Shown piece by piece: positions 36,348-45,759 of a DNA stretch of 64,000 nt (positions are counted from its first letter, which is position 1; each line of letters begins with the position of its first letter). The stretch is taken from assembly GCF_003173755.1 (NCBI RefSeq), contig NZ_CP029553.1, positions 2,062,501 through 2,126,500 of the forward strand, written 5' to 3'. The DNA is from Methylobacterium terrae (lineage in GTDB: Bacteria > Pseudomonadota > Alphaproteobacteria > Rhizobiales > Beijerinckiaceae). Below the pieces are notes generated by a model that saw only the letters and a list, made by a program, of their open reading frames with translations, did no database searches and was not told the origin of the DNA. A program made the position numbers and the translations under genes.

Positions 36348-37217
36348 ATGCGCGTCTCTCCGTCCCGCCTCCGTTCCGCCCTGGCCGCCCTCGCGGTGGC
36401 CGCGCCTCTCGGCCTGTGGAGCGAGGCCGCCGGCGCCGTGGTGCGCGGCGAGGTCACCCGCGATCCCGACGGCCTGCGCAGCTCGGTGGTGCGGATCGAG
36501 AGCACCACCGGCGAGATGTGCTCCGGCTCGCTCATCGCCCCCGACCTGGTGCTGACCGCGGCCCATTGCGTGATGCGCAAGGCCGGCTACTGGGTCGTGG
36601 TCGTCGATCGCAGCTTCCGCCAGCGCCGCCTGCGGGCGATCGCGGCGTCGATGCACCCGGATTTCGTGCCCGGCACCACGCCCGAGACCCAGCCCGGCAC
36701 CGACCTCGCGATCCTGAAGCTCGACGCGCGCCTCGGGCCCGATTTCCGCCCCCTCGATCTCCGCTACGGCGGCGAGATCCCGCAGGGCGACAACGTCGCC
36801 ATCGCCGGCTACGGCGTGGTGGCGGAGAACCGGCGCGGCACCGCCCGGGTGCTGCGCCAGGCCCGCCTCGTCTCGCTCGGCGAGCTCCAGGTCGCCAACA
36901 CCGTCACGGTGGTGGCCGACCGCAACACGCTGGCCGAGACGGCCGGTGCCGGTGCGTGCCTCGGGGATTCCGGCGGACCGATCCTGCGCGGCGGTCCCGG
37001 CGGCTACCAGCTCGTCGGCGTGGTGAGCTGGTCGAGCGGCGCCGCCCAGCAGGGCCGGGTCCGCACCGCCTGCGGCGGCTTCACCGCCGTGACGCCGATC
37101 GGCCTGCACAGCAGCTGGATCAACGCCCGCGCCGCCGAGCTCGCCCGCTTCGAGCCCGGCGAGGCGATGCCGGCGGGCGCCCGTCCCCATCCGGCGGACT
37201 GGACCGGGGGACGGTGA
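36348..37217 (+). CDS. Secreted trypsin-like serine protease
   Basis: This 289-residue protease has a signal peptide (LAALAVAAPLGLWSEAAGA) and starts its mature part VVRGEVTRDPDG, again close to the trypsin N-terminus. The triad residues lie in LTAAHCVM, GTDLAILKL and CLGDSGGPIL. It shares fold and motifs with the protease immediately upstream, which points to a duplication. The C-terminal 25 residues (FEPGEAMPAGARPHPADW) form a Pro-rich tail missing in the first copy. It is probably exported and could process envelope proteins. Confidence 0.88.
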   Translation: MRVSPSRLRSALAALAVAAPLGLWSEAAGAVVRGEVTRDPDGLRSSVVRIESTTGEMCSGSLIAPDLVLTAAHCVMRKAGYWVVVVDRSFRQRRLRAIAASMHPDFVPGTTPETQPGTDLAILKLDARLGPDFRPLDLRYGGEIPQGDNVAIAGYGVVAENRRGTARVLRQARLVSLGELQVANTVTVVADRNTLAETAGAGACLGDSGGPILRGGPGGYQLVGVVSWSSGAAQQGRVRTACGGFTAVTPIGLHSSWINARAAELARFEPGEAMPAGARPHPADWTGGR

Positions 37218-37295
37218 CGGCCGGGGCCGCCGGCAGAGCTTGACTGTTTCGCGGCCAGGCCGTCCAACCGGGCTCCGTCCAACCCGGAGACCCCG

Positions 37296-37685
37296 ATGAG
37301 CCAAGCCGTCTTCAGCCTCGCCCGCATCCTCGTCGTGGTGCTGTTCTGCGTCTCCGGCGCCCAGAAGCTGATGAACCCGGCCGGCGTCGTCGGCGCGATC
37401 TCGGCCAAGGGGCTGCCCTACCCGCAGGTGCTGGCCTACCTCACCATCGCGGCGGAGCTCGGCCTCGGCCTCCTCATCGCGTTCGGCTTCTACGCCCGGG
37501 CGGCCTCCGTGCTGCTCGCCGCCTTCACCCTCGCGACGATCGTGGTCTTCCACAATTTCTGGTCGATGACCGGCGACGCCGTCCGGACGAACCAGATCCA
37601 GGCCATGAAGAACCTCTCGATCATCGGCGGCCTGCTGATGATCGCCGCTGCCGGCCCCGGCCGCTTCGCCCTCAACCGGCGCTGA
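37296..37685 (+). CDS. DoxX family membrane protein
   Basis: This 129-residue protein has four hydrophobic helices. The DoxX signature includes FSLARILVVVLFCVSGAQKL at the start, YLTIAAELGLGLLIAFG in the middle and IQAMKNLSIIGGLLMIAAAG at the end. Family members are membrane proteins of uncertain function, some linked to thiosulfate:quinone oxidation or to oxidative stress defence. It begins 78 bases after the second protease. No partner subunit is seen, so a specific reaction should not be assigned. Confidence 0.85.
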   Translation: MSQAVFSLARILVVVLFCVSGAQKLMNPAGVVGAISAKGLPYPQVLAYLTIAAELGLGLLIAFGFYARAASVLLAAFTLATIVVFHNFWSMTGDAVRTNQIQAMKNLSIIGGLLMIAAAGPGRFALNRR

Positions 37686-37791
37686 ACGCGGGACTTTTTC
37701 GTCCGGCGGCCGCCGGAACGGCGCCCCTCCCGGCACGTTGACCGGCTCCTGAGGGAGCGCCATCGGCGACGGGCGGGAGCGGGTGAGGGTC

Positions 37792-38790
37792 ATGGCCGCG
37801 GACACAGCATCGCCGGACGCGGCCTTCCGCAGCTTCGCCGAGGGCGCCGGGCTGATGATCTGGCGCGCCGACCGCCAGGCCCGCCTCGTCTACGTCAATC
37901 CGGCCTGGACGGCGTTCCGCGGCCGCGCGGCGAACGACGAGCTGGGTCACGGCTGGAAGGACGGGCTGCACCCGGAGGACCGGCCCGGGCACGAGGCCGC
38001 CCTGGCGGCGGCCTATGCCCGGCGGGCGCCGCACAGCGCCGAGTACCGCCTGCGGCGCCACGACGGCGTGTTCCGGTGGGTTCACGGCCACGCCTACCCG
38101 CTGCACGAGGGCGAGGATTTCGCGGGCTTTGCCGGCTCCTGCTTCGACATCACCGAGCGCAAGGAGGCCGAGGACCGGGCCGCCCGGGCGCTGGCCGAGC
38201 AGGAGGCCCTGCTCGCCGAGGTCTACCACCGGGTGCGCAACAACCTGCAGGTCACGGTCAGCCTGATCGGCCTCTACGGGCGGGCCGCGGCGGCGCCCTG
38301 CCGCCCGGCCTTCGACGCGCTCGGCCAGCGGGTGCGGGCGATCGCCCTGGTGCAGCAGCACCTGCACGAGGCGCCGCAGATCGCCAGCGTCGACCTCGCC
38401 GACTATCTGACGCGCCTCGCCGAGGGCCTGAGCCAGCTGCGCCGCGCCGGGCGGATCGCCGTCGCGGTCGAGGCCGGGCGCACGGTGCTGCTCGAGCCGC
38501 GCATCGTCAACGCGCTCGGCATGATCCTGGCCGAGATCGTCGCCGAGTGCCTCGACAGCACCGGGGAGGGCACCTCCTGCGTCACCCGGGTCGAGGTGCC
38601 GGCGGGCGGGCCCGACGAGCCGGTGCGGGTGCGGATCACCTCCGGCGGCGTCGCCGGCGAGCCGGCGGCCGGGGTGCCCCGGCTCGGACCCCGCCTGATC
38701 GCCGCCTATGCGGGCCAGGCCGAGATCGCGGTGTCGGGCACCGGCACCCCCGACGCGCCGCTCGACCTGACGCTGCCGGCGAGGGGCTGA
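37792..38790 (+). CDS. PAS/HisKA_2 histidine kinase with eroded ATPase domain
   Basis: This 332-residue soluble protein begins with a PAS domain (residues 10-120; EYRLRRHDGVFRWVHGHAYP, GSCFDITERKEAE). A HisKA_2/HWE-type dimerisation domain follows with the phospho-His in LLAEVYHRVRNNLQVTVSLI. The expected HATPase region (residues 215-330) is atypical: the N box reads EIVAECLDST without the Asn of EL.TNA, and the glycine box reads PRLGPRLIAAY. That predicts weak or no ATP binding. The kinase may work only as a phosphatase or phospho-acceptor. ATG 37792 follows GGGTGAGGG. No partner regulator is adjacent. Confidence 0.7.
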   Translation: MAADTASPDAAFRSFAEGAGLMIWRADRQARLVYVNPAWTAFRGRAANDELGHGWKDGLHPEDRPGHEAALAAAYARRAPHSAEYRLRRHDGVFRWVHGHAYPLHEGEDFAGFAGSCFDITERKEAEDRAARALAEQEALLAEVYHRVRNNLQVTVSLIGLYGRAAAAPCRPAFDALGQRVRAIALVQQHLHEAPQIASVDLADYLTRLAEGLSQLRRAGRIAVAVEAGRTVLLEPRIVNALGMILAEIVAECLDSTGEGTSCVTRVEVPAGGPDEPVRVRITSGGVAGEPAAGVPRLGPRLIAAYAGQAEIAVSGTGTPDAPLDLTLPARG

Positions 38791-38892
38791 GGGCGAGGGG
38801 CTGAGAACGAGGGCGAGCCCCGCGCGGTGGCGGGCGGCGCCCGGCCCGCCTATATGCCGGGTCCCACCTCCCTTCAGTCCTCCTCGGGTCCC

Positions 38893-39321
38893 ATGCTGCC
38901 GCCCATCGACGAGATCGTCTCCAACTTCGAGTTCCTGGACGATTGGGACGATCGCCACCAGTACCTGATGGAGCTCGGCCGCAAGCTGCCGCCCCTGCCC
39001 GCGGAGGCCCACAGCGAGGCCAACCGGGTGCGCGGCTGCGTCAGCCAGGTCTGGCTCGAGACAAAGGTCGACCGCTCCGGGCCCGAGCCGCGGCTGCATT
39101 TCCTCGGCGACAGCGACGCCCACATCACCAAGGGCGTGGTGGCGGTGCTGATCGCGTTCTTCGACGGCCGCACCGCCTCGGACGCCGCCCGGGCCGACGC
39201 CCTCGGGCTGTTCCAGGCGCTCGGCCTCTCCGAGCACCTGACGGCGCAGCGCTCGAACGGCGCCCGCGCGATGATGGACCGCATCCGGGCCGATGCCGAG
39301 GGGGTCGCGAAGGCGGCGTAA
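38893..39321 (+). CDS. sufE: SufE-family sulfur acceptor
   Basis: SufE takes the persulfide from the cysteine desulfurase SufS and passes sulfur to Fe-S cluster scaffold proteins. The domain spans the 142 residues from FEFLDDWDDRHQYLMELGRK to HLTAQRSNGARAMMDRI. The acceptor cysteine is in NRVRGCVSQVWLE. I chose ATG 38893 because the upstream extension (from 38827) is not part of the fold. No suf genes are adjacent, so it is an orphan copy in this window. Confidence 0.88.
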   Translation: MLPPIDEIVSNFEFLDDWDDRHQYLMELGRKLPPLPAEAHSEANRVRGCVSQVWLETKVDRSGPEPRLHFLGDSDAHITKGVVAVLIAFFDGRTASDAARADALGLFQALGLSEHLTAQRSNGARAMMDRIRADAEGVAKAA

Positions 39322-39407
39322 CATCGTCCTCACCCTCGCGCCCGCCCTTGCGGCGGCCGCCCCGGGACGGCACATCCCCTGCCTGACGCCACATCCCGGG
39401 GAGCCGC

Positions 39408-41540
39408 ATGACCCTTCGCCTGAGCCCGCCCGCCGCCGCGCCGACGGCGCAGAGCCGGCCCGTCACCGTCACGGTCCACGGCCGCGCGGTGACCGACCCC
39501 TATGCCTGGCTCAAGGCGGAGAACTGGAAGGACGTGCTGAAGGACCCCTCCGCCCTGCCGGCGGAGATCCGCACCCTTCTGGACGCCGAGAACGCCTACG
39601 CGGACGCCGCGCTCGCCGGCACCACGGCCCTGCGCGAGACGCTGGTGGCCGAGATGCGCGGGCGCATCCGCGAGGATGACGGCAGCGTGCCGGACCTCGA
39701 CGGGCCCTTCGCCTACTACACCCGCTACCGCGAGGGCGGGCAGCACCCGCTGGTCTGCCGCCGCCCGGCCGACAGGATCGCCCCCGGCCTCGTCGGGGAC
39801 CTCGCCGGGGATGGCGAGCAGATCCTCGTCGACGGCGACCGGGAAGGGGAGGGGCATGCCTTCTTCAGCCTGGAGGACGCCTCCCACTCCGACGACCACG
39901 CGCTGATCGCCTGGAGCGCCGACACCAAGGGCTCCGAGCTCTACACCATCCGGGTCCGCGACCTCGCCACGGGCCGGGATCTCGAGGACCAGGTGCTCGC
40001 CACCACCGGCGACGTCGTGTGGAGCGCCGACGGCCGTGCGTTCTGGTACGTCGCGGTCGACGAGAACCACCGCCCCGCGACCGTGATGCTGCACCGCCTC
40101 GGCACGCCGCAGAGCGACGACGTGACGGTCTACGAGGAGAGCGACGCGGGCTTCTTCGTCGGCATCGGCGAGACCCAGTCCGGCGCCTACCTGGTGGTGA
40201 CGGCGAACGACCACGAGACCTCCGAGGTCCATCTCGCCGACCGCGCCAAGCCCAACGGGCCCCTGCGCGTCGTGGCGCCGCGCGAGCCGAAGCTGATCTA
40301 CTCGGTCGAGCATCGCGGCGACGAATTGTTCGTGCTCACCAACGCCGACGGCGCCGAGGACTTCAAGATCGCGGTGGCGCCGGTCTCGGACCCGGCCCGG
40401 GCGAACTGGCGCGACCTGATCCCGCACCGCTCAGGGGTGATGATCCGCTTCCAGCACGTGCTCGCCCGCCACCTCGTGCGGCTGGAACTCGAGAATGCCC
40501 GCCCGCGCCTGATCGTGCGCGACGCCGAGAGCGGCGCCGAGCACAGCGTCGCCTTCGCCGAGGAGGCCTACTCGCTCGGCCTGTCGCCGGGCCACGCCTT
40601 CGACACCGATCTCGTCCGCTTCACCTACTCGTCGATGACGACGCCGGCGGAGACCTACGACTACCACGCCGAGACCCGCGAGCGGACCCTGCGCAAGCGC
40701 CAGGACGTGCCGAGCGGCCACGACCCGGCGGCCTACGTCACGCGGCGCCTGTTCGCGACCGCACCGGACGGGGAAGAGGTCCCGGTCTCGCTGCTGCACC
40801 GGCGCGATACGCCGCTGGACGGCACCGCGCCGCTCCTCCTCTACGGCTACGGCTCCTACGGCTCCCTGATGTCGGCGGCCTTCCGCACCAACCCGCTGTC
40901 GCTGGTCGATCGCGGCTTCGTCTACGCCATCGCGCATGTCCGCGGCGGCACCGAGAAGGGATGGCGCTGGTACCTCGACGGCAAGCGCGAGAAGAAGCCC
41001 AACACCTTCTCGGACTTCGTCGCCTGCGCCCGCGCGCTGATCGAGGCCCGCTACACCGGGGCGGGCCGCATCGTGGCCCACGGCGGCAGCGCCGGCGGCA
41101 TGCTGATGGGGGCGGTGGCGAACCTCGCGCCGGAGCTGTTCGCCGGCATCGTCGCCGACGTGCCCTTCGTCGACGTGCTCAACACCATGCTGGACGGCGA
41201 GCTGCCGCTCACCCCGCCCGAATGGCCCGAATGGGGCAATCCGGGCGCCGACCTCCAGGCCTTCGAGACGATCCTGTCCTACTCGCCCTACGACAACGTG
41301 GCGGCGAAGGCCTACCCGGCGATCCTGGCGCTCGGCGGCCTCACCGATCCGCGGGTGACCTACTGGGAGCCGGCGAAGTGGGTCGCGCGTCTGCGCGCCA
41401 CCATGACCGGCGGCGGCCCGGTGCTCCTGCGCACCAACATGGAGGCCGGGCACGGCGGCGCGGCGGGCCGGTTCGACCGCCTGGAGGAGGTGGCGCTGAT
41501 CTACGCCTTCGCGCTCGCGGCGGTGGGGGCGGAGGCTTAA
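39408..41540 (+). CDS. ptrB: Oligopeptidase B-like prolyl oligopeptidase (S9A)
   Basis: This 710-residue cytosolic peptidase cleaves short peptides, usually after Arg or Lys. An N-terminal seven-bladed propeller (residues 75-420) narrows access. The C-terminal hydrolase domain carries the triad: Ser in AHGGSAGGMLMG, Asp in ALGGLTDPRVTYW and His in MEAGHGGAAGR. RGGTEKGWRWYLDGKREKK and SYSPYDNV-like ILSYSPYDNVAAK are characteristic of the family. It is 87 bases after sufE. The start ATG 39408 fits the family N-terminus (PVTVTVHGRAVTDPYAWL). Confidence 0.9.
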   Translation: MTLRLSPPAAAPTAQSRPVTVTVHGRAVTDPYAWLKAENWKDVLKDPSALPAEIRTLLDAENAYADAALAGTTALRETLVAEMRGRIREDDGSVPDLDGPFAYYTRYREGGQHPLVCRRPADRIAPGLVGDLAGDGEQILVDGDREGEGHAFFSLEDASHSDDHALIAWSADTKGSELYTIRVRDLATGRDLEDQVLATTGDVVWSADGRAFWYVAVDENHRPATVMLHRLGTPQSDDVTVYEESDAGFFVGIGETQSGAYLVVTANDHETSEVHLADRAKPNGPLRVVAPREPKLIYSVEHRGDELFVLTNADGAEDFKIAVAPVSDPARANWRDLIPHRSGVMIRFQHVLARHLVRLELENARPRLIVRDAESGAEHSVAFAEEAYSLGLSPGHAFDTDLVRFTYSSMTTPAETYDYHAETRERTLRKRQDVPSGHDPAAYVTRRLFATAPDGEEVPVSLLHRRDTPLDGTAPLLLYGYGSYGSLMSAAFRTNPLSLVDRGFVYAIAHVRGGTEKGWRWYLDGKREKKPNTFSDFVACARALIEARYTGAGRIVAHGGSAGGMLMGAVANLAPELFAGIVADVPFVDVLNTMLDGELPLTPPEWPEWGNPGADLQAFETILSYSPYDNVAAKAYPAILALGGLTDPRVTYWEPAKWVARLRATMTGGGPVLLRTNMEAGHGGAAGRFDRLEEVALIYAFALAAVGAEA

Positions 41541-41558
41541 GCTCCGGCATCGGAACGC

Positions 41559-41590
41559 AAAAAACCCTCCCCCGCAGAGGGGGGAGGGTT
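41559..41590 (-). terminator. Rho-independent terminator of the HdeD gene
   Basis: On the minus strand the sequence AACCCTCCCCCCT-CTGC-GGGGGAGGGTT is followed by a run of six T. This is a strong intrinsic terminator 16 bases after the HdeD gene stop. On the plus strand it may also stop readthrough from the peptidase gene. Confidence 0.85.
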
Positions 41591-41605
41591 CAGGCGGCGG
41601 CGCCC

Positions 41606-42268
41606 TCACACCGGCCGCATCGTACCGCCGCCCGTTGCACCCGTCCCGACATGCCGGCTGCGCAGCCGGAAGGCCAGGATCAGCATGAAGGCCCCGAAGG
41701 CGATGGCGTAGCCGCCCATCCAGTAGGTCAGGACGAGAAGCGACAGCACCGGGCTCGCGATCAGGGCGACGGCGAACAGCACCGACAGCGCCCCGCCGAT
41801 CGCCAGCCACCAGCGGCCGTGATCGAGATGGAGCCGGAAGGCGGCGGCGATCATCAGGGCGCCGGTCACGAGCGCCCAGGCGGCGATGAGGTAGATGAAA
41901 GCGACGAGGGTGCTGCCCGGCATCAGGAAGGCGAGCACGCCGACCAGGATGTTGAGGATGCCGGCGGCCAGCAGGTAGCCCCAGCGCTCGTGCCGCTCCG
42001 CCGCCCGGATCGCGGCCACGATCTCGGTGATGCCGTCGACCAGCATGTAGGCCGAGAAGAAGATCACCAGGGTCAGCAGCGTGGCGCCCGGTGCGATCAG
42101 CGCCACGATCCCGAACAGGATCGCGAAGGCGCCGCGGAGCGCGATCAGCCACCAGTTGCGGGCCAATACCGCGCTCATCGCGTTGAGGCGGGCGAGCGGA
42201 TCGGCCGCATTGCCGTAAGGGGATGCGCCGCCATGCGGCGTATTCGGAAGGGGAGAAGCGGTACTCAT
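41606..42268 (-). CDS. HdeD family membrane protein
   Basis: This 220-residue protein has six hydrophobic helices in three pairs (LRGAFAILFGIVALIAPGAT, YLLAAGILNILVGVLAFLMP, WWLAIGGALSVLFAVALIAS), the internally repeated plan of HdeD. In E. coli HdeD is linked to acid resistance; here the role is unproven. The ATG at 42268 was chosen because GGAGGA lies eight bases upstream. It ends at a strong terminator and is divergent from the efflux pair. Confidence 0.88.
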   Translation of the reverse strand: MSTASPLPNTPHGGASPYGNAADPLARLNAMSAVLARNWWLIALRGAFAILFGIVALIAPGATLLTLVIFFSAYMLVDGITEIVAAIRAAERHERWGYLLAAGILNILVGVLAFLMPGSTLVAFIYLIAAWALVTGALMIAAAFRLHLDHGRWWLAIGGALSVLFAVALIASPVLSLLVLTYWMGGYAIAFGAFMLILAFRLRSRHVGTGATGGGTMRPV

Positions 42269-42568
42269 GCGATCATCCTCCGGGACGAGGGCCGCCAAGG
42301 TCAGGCCTTGCTTGGGGTGAACGTGGAGAGAGCGCGGCTGTTCCGTTAGCTTTCGGTAACCTTACGTCTTCGATAAGCTTCCCTCATGGTCCTCGCCCCG
42401 TTCGGGCCGGTCGCGGCGCGCACCACGTCTCCACGGTCCCGGTTCATCCCGGCCCCGGGCCGGCTTTTTTGCCGCAATGCGGAACCGGCGCCTCTGCCGC
42501 AGCGTCTTCCAAGCCGAGGCGGGCGCCTTGCCCGGCCCGGATGCGGGCCGTCGCGTGGAATTCACGAC

Positions 42569-43819
42569 ATGCTGGACGATCAGTCGCGGGCGGAGGCCCC
42601 GGTGGGACGGGACGCGCCGGCGCCCGTCGTGACGCGAGCGGATGCCGCGCGCGACGAGAACACGCGGGCGCTGCAAGAAAACACCCGCGCCTTGCGCGAG
42701 CACGTCCCGCAGGACGAGGTGGCGGACAAGGATTCGGGCTCGGACGAGAAAGACACGGACGGCGAGGGCGACGAGGGCAAGCGGAAGAAGCCGGGCCTGA
42801 TCAAGCGCCACCCGCTGTGGTTCGTCCTCGGTGCGGTCCTGCTCCTCCTCGCAGCGGCCGGCGGCTACTGGTACTGGCTGACCTCCATCCACCCCTACGA
42901 GAGCACCGACGACGCCTTCGTCGATGCGCGCCAGTTCGCGGTCTCGCCCAAGGTATCGGGCTACGTCACCGCCGTGCCGGTGACCGACAACCAGCACGTC
43001 GAGGCCGGCGCCGTGCTGCTCCAGATCGACACGCGCGACTACGAGGTGGCGCTCCAGCAGGCGCGGGCGCAGATCCAGTCGGCCGAGGCCCAGATCCAGG
43101 GCTTCGACGCCCAGATCCAGGCGCAGCAGGGATCGATCCAGGAGGCCAAGGCCCAGGTCGAGCAGGCCAAGGCGGCGCTGCAATTCGCCAAGCAGGATGC
43201 CGCCCGCTACCAGGATCTCGCCCAGCGCGGCGCCGGCTCGGTGCAGCAATCGCAGCAATCGACCTCGAACCTGCAGCAGCAGCAGGCCAACGTCGACCGC
43301 GCCAACGCCGCCGTGACGGTGGCGCAGCGCCAGATCGGCTCGCTCCAGGCGCAGAAGGCCGGTGCCGAGGCGAGCCTCGCCCAGGCCCGGGCCCAGGAGG
43401 CGCAGGCCAGGCTCAACCTGTCCTACACGACCGTGACGACGGCGCAGGCCGGCCGCGTGGTGCGCCTCACCGGCGCGGTCGGGCAGTTCGCGCAGGCCGG
43501 CCAGGCGCTCAGCATGTTCGTGCCCGACGACATCTGGGTCACGGCGAACTTCAAGGAGACCCAGATCACCGACATGCGCCCGGGCCAGGCGGTCGATGTC
43601 GAGATCGACGCCTATCCCGACCACAAGATCACCGGCCGGGTCGATTCGGTGCAGCCGGGCTCGGGCACCGCCTTCAGCCTGCTGCCGGCCGAGAACGCCA
43701 CCGGCAACTACGTCAAGGTGGTGCAGCGCGTGCCGGTGAAGATCACGGTCGAGAACTGGCCGAAGGACGTCTCGATCGGCCCCGGCATGTCGGTCGTGCC
43801 GACGGTGCGCGTGCGCTGA
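42569..43819 (+). CDS. EmrA/HlyD-family membrane fusion protein
   Basis: This 416-residue protein is the periplasmic adaptor of a tripartite or two-part efflux pump. A charged, Asp/Lys-rich cytoplasmic N-terminus (residues 1-75) precedes one helix (LWFVLGAVLLLLAAAGGYWY). A lipoyl-type barrel follows (AVSPKVSGYVTAVPVTDNQH), then a long Gln/Ala coiled coil (residues 155-275; QSAEAQIQGFDAQIQAQQ) and the second barrel half (YTTVTTAQAGRVVRL). I chose ATG 42569; the 61-residue upstream extension is Pro/Arg-rich and atypical. The coiled coil predicts docking with an outer-membrane channel. The transporter gene follows after 16 bases. Confidence 0.88.
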   Translation: MLDDQSRAEAPVGRDAPAPVVTRADAARDENTRALQENTRALREHVPQDEVADKDSGSDEKDTDGEGDEGKRKKPGLIKRHPLWFVLGAVLLLLAAAGGYWYWLTSIHPYESTDDAFVDARQFAVSPKVSGYVTAVPVTDNQHVEAGAVLLQIDTRDYEVALQQARAQIQSAEAQIQGFDAQIQAQQGSIQEAKAQVEQAKAALQFAKQDAARYQDLAQRGAGSVQQSQQSTSNLQQQQANVDRANAAVTVAQRQIGSLQAQKAGAEASLAQARAQEAQARLNLSYTTVTTAQAGRVVRLTGAVGQFAQAGQALSMFVPDDIWVTANFKETQITDMRPGQAVDVEIDAYPDHKITGRVDSVQPGSGTAFSLLPAENATGNYVKVVQRVPVKITVENWPKDVSIGPGMSVVPTVRVR

Positions 43820-43835
43820 GACGGGAGTCCCTGCC

Positions 43836-45431
43836 GTGAGCGGTCAGAACCCCGCCGACAGCGCCGCCGGCGACCACAATCCCTGGATCATCGCCATGGT
43901 GGTGGCGCTCGCCACCTTCATGGAGGTGCTCGACACCACCATCGCCAACGTCGCCCTGCGCTACATCGCGGGCGGCCTCGCCGTCGGCCCGGACGAGGCG
44001 GCCTGGGTGGTGACGAGCTACCTCGTCGCCAACGCGATCGTGCTCACCGCCTCGAGCTTCCTCGCCAAGCGCTACGGCCGCAAGGCCTTCTTCATGGCGG
44101 CGATCGCGCTGTTCACCGTCTCCTCGGTCCTGTGCGGCCTCGCCTGGAGCCTCGAATCGCTGCTGTTCTTCCGGATCCTGCAGGGGCTCGGGGGCGGCGG
44201 CATGGCGCCGCTGGCGCAGTCGATCCTGGCGGATTCCTTCCCGCCGGAGAAGCGCGGCCAGGCCTTCGCCCTCTACGGCGTCGCCATCGTGGTCGCGCCG
44301 GTGGTCGGGCCGACGCTCGGCGGCTGGCTCTCCGACCAGTATTCCTGGCACTGGTGCTTCCTCATCAACGCGCCCGTCGGCGTCATTGCCCTGTTCCTGA
44401 TCTGGTGGCTGGTGCAGGATCCGAAATCGGCGGTCGAGGAGAGGAAGCGCCTGCGCCGGGAGGGCGTGCGCTTCGACATCGTCGGCTTCGTCCTGGTCGC
44501 GACCTTCCTCGGCTCGCTCGAGGTCGTCCTCGACGAGGGCCAGCGCAAGGACTGGTTCGGCTCGAACCTGATCGTGATCTTCGCCTGCCTGACCGTCGTG
44601 TCGTTCGTGGCGATGATCCCGTGGGAGCTGAACCACAAGAACCCGGTCATCGACCTGCGGCTGCTGGCCAAGCGCCAGTTCGGCTCGTGCTTCCTGGTGA
44701 TGCTCGCCACCGGCGCGATCCTGATCGCCACGACCCAGTTCCTGCCGCAGCTGCTCCAGGACTATTTCGGCTACACCGCCACCTGGGCCGGCCTCGCGCT
44801 GTCGCCGGGCGGCATCGTCACCTGCCTGATGATGTTCGTGATCGGCCGCGTCTCGTCCTACGTCCAACCGAAGTACCTCATCGCGACGGGCGCCACCATC
44901 ATCGCCTTCGCGATGTATGACCTGACCAACCTCTACGGCGACCTCAACTTCGGCTTCTTCGTCTGGTCGCGCGTCTATATCGGCATCGGCCTGCCGATGA
45001 TCTTCCTGTCGATCACCGCGGCCTCCTACGAGGGGATCTCGAAGGACCAGACCGACCAGGCCTCGGCGCTGATCAACGTCGCCCGCAACGTCGGCGGCTC
45101 GATGGGCGTGTCGCTCGCCCAGAACATCCTGGCCTATCGCCAGCAGTTCCATACCAGCCGGCTCGTCGAGCACATCGTGCCCTCGGAGCCGGCCTACAAG
45201 GAGACCCTGCGCGCGGCGACGCAGTTCTTCTCGACCCGCGGCGCCAGCACGGTCGACGCCCAGAACCAGGCCGTCGCCTGGATCGGCCGGCAGGTCCAGA
45301 CCCAGTCGGCGTTCCTCGCCTATATCGATGTGTTCTGGGCGCTCGCCGTGGTCTCGGCCTGCGCGGTGCCGCTGGCGATGATCCTCAAGAACGTGAAGCG
45401 CGGCGGCGAGGCGCCGGCGGGCGGGCATTGA
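43836..45431 (+). CDS. EmrB/QacA-family (DHA2) drug:proton antiporter
   Basis: This 531-residue major-facilitator protein has 14 helices. The N-terminal LATFMEVLDTTIANVALRYI and motif C-like FALYGVAIVVAPVVGPTLGG are hallmarks of EmrB drug exporters. It pumps hydrophobic compounds outward with protons and works with the adjacent EmrA-like adaptor. The GTG start at 43836 follows a GGGAGT. No regulator of MarR type is seen nearby, so control is unknown. Confidence 0.9.
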   Translation: MSGQNPADSAAGDHNPWIIAMVVALATFMEVLDTTIANVALRYIAGGLAVGPDEAAWVVTSYLVANAIVLTASSFLAKRYGRKAFFMAAIALFTVSSVLCGLAWSLESLLFFRILQGLGGGGMAPLAQSILADSFPPEKRGQAFALYGVAIVVAPVVGPTLGGWLSDQYSWHWCFLINAPVGVIALFLIWWLVQDPKSAVEERKRLRREGVRFDIVGFVLVATFLGSLEVVLDEGQRKDWFGSNLIVIFACLTVVSFVAMIPWELNHKNPVIDLRLLAKRQFGSCFLVMLATGAILIATTQFLPQLLQDYFGYTATWAGLALSPGGIVTCLMMFVIGRVSSYVQPKYLIATGATIIAFAMYDLTNLYGDLNFGFFVWSRVYIGIGLPMIFLSITAASYEGISKDQTDQASALINVARNVGGSMGVSLAQNILAYRQQFHTSRLVEHIVPSEPAYKETLRAATQFFSTRGASTVDAQNQAVAWIGRQVQTQSAFLAYIDVFWALAVVSACAVPLAMILKNVKRGGEAPAGGH

Positions 45432-45759
45432 GGGCCCAACGAGCCGGAGCGCCTGCGACCTCATCCTGAGCGACCATCGGAGCGACCGAACCCCGAAAGG
45501 CCCGGCGATTGCCTGGCCGTACGGGATCGACGACAACGGCGGCACCGTGGGACGGCCCGGCGTGGACGGCGACTGCCGGCCCGCGTGTCATGGCCGCGCC
45601 GGCCTGCTGCTCTCGATTGGGCCGGACGACTGGCGGACTCTGAGTTTCCATGGCGGCAGCCGCATGCCGGATCGGGAGTTGACTGCTATTTCGCGTGCGG
45701 TCATATCCGCGCAAGTTCATGCTCGGCGCTCTGCTGGACCGATTGAGAGTAAGATTCTG
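45432..45759. other. Intergenic region upstream of phosphohexomutase
   Basis: This 328-base gap between the efflux pump and the mutase has no gene I support. It contains GACCTCATCCTGAGCGACC at 45458, which resembles one half of a GC-rich intergenic repeat but has no clear partner. The final 90 bases are more AT-rich and hold the promoter candidate listed next. Confidence 0.35.
45679..45707 (+). promoter_or_regulatory. Candidate sigma-70-like promoter for phosphohexomutase
   Basis: TTGACT at 45679-45684 matches a -35 box in five of six positions. A weak -10 candidate, CATATC at 45702-45707, follows with 17-bp spacing. It is about 50 bases upstream of the mutase start at 45760, in the most AT-rich part of the gap. 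The -10 match is poor. Confidence 0.3.
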
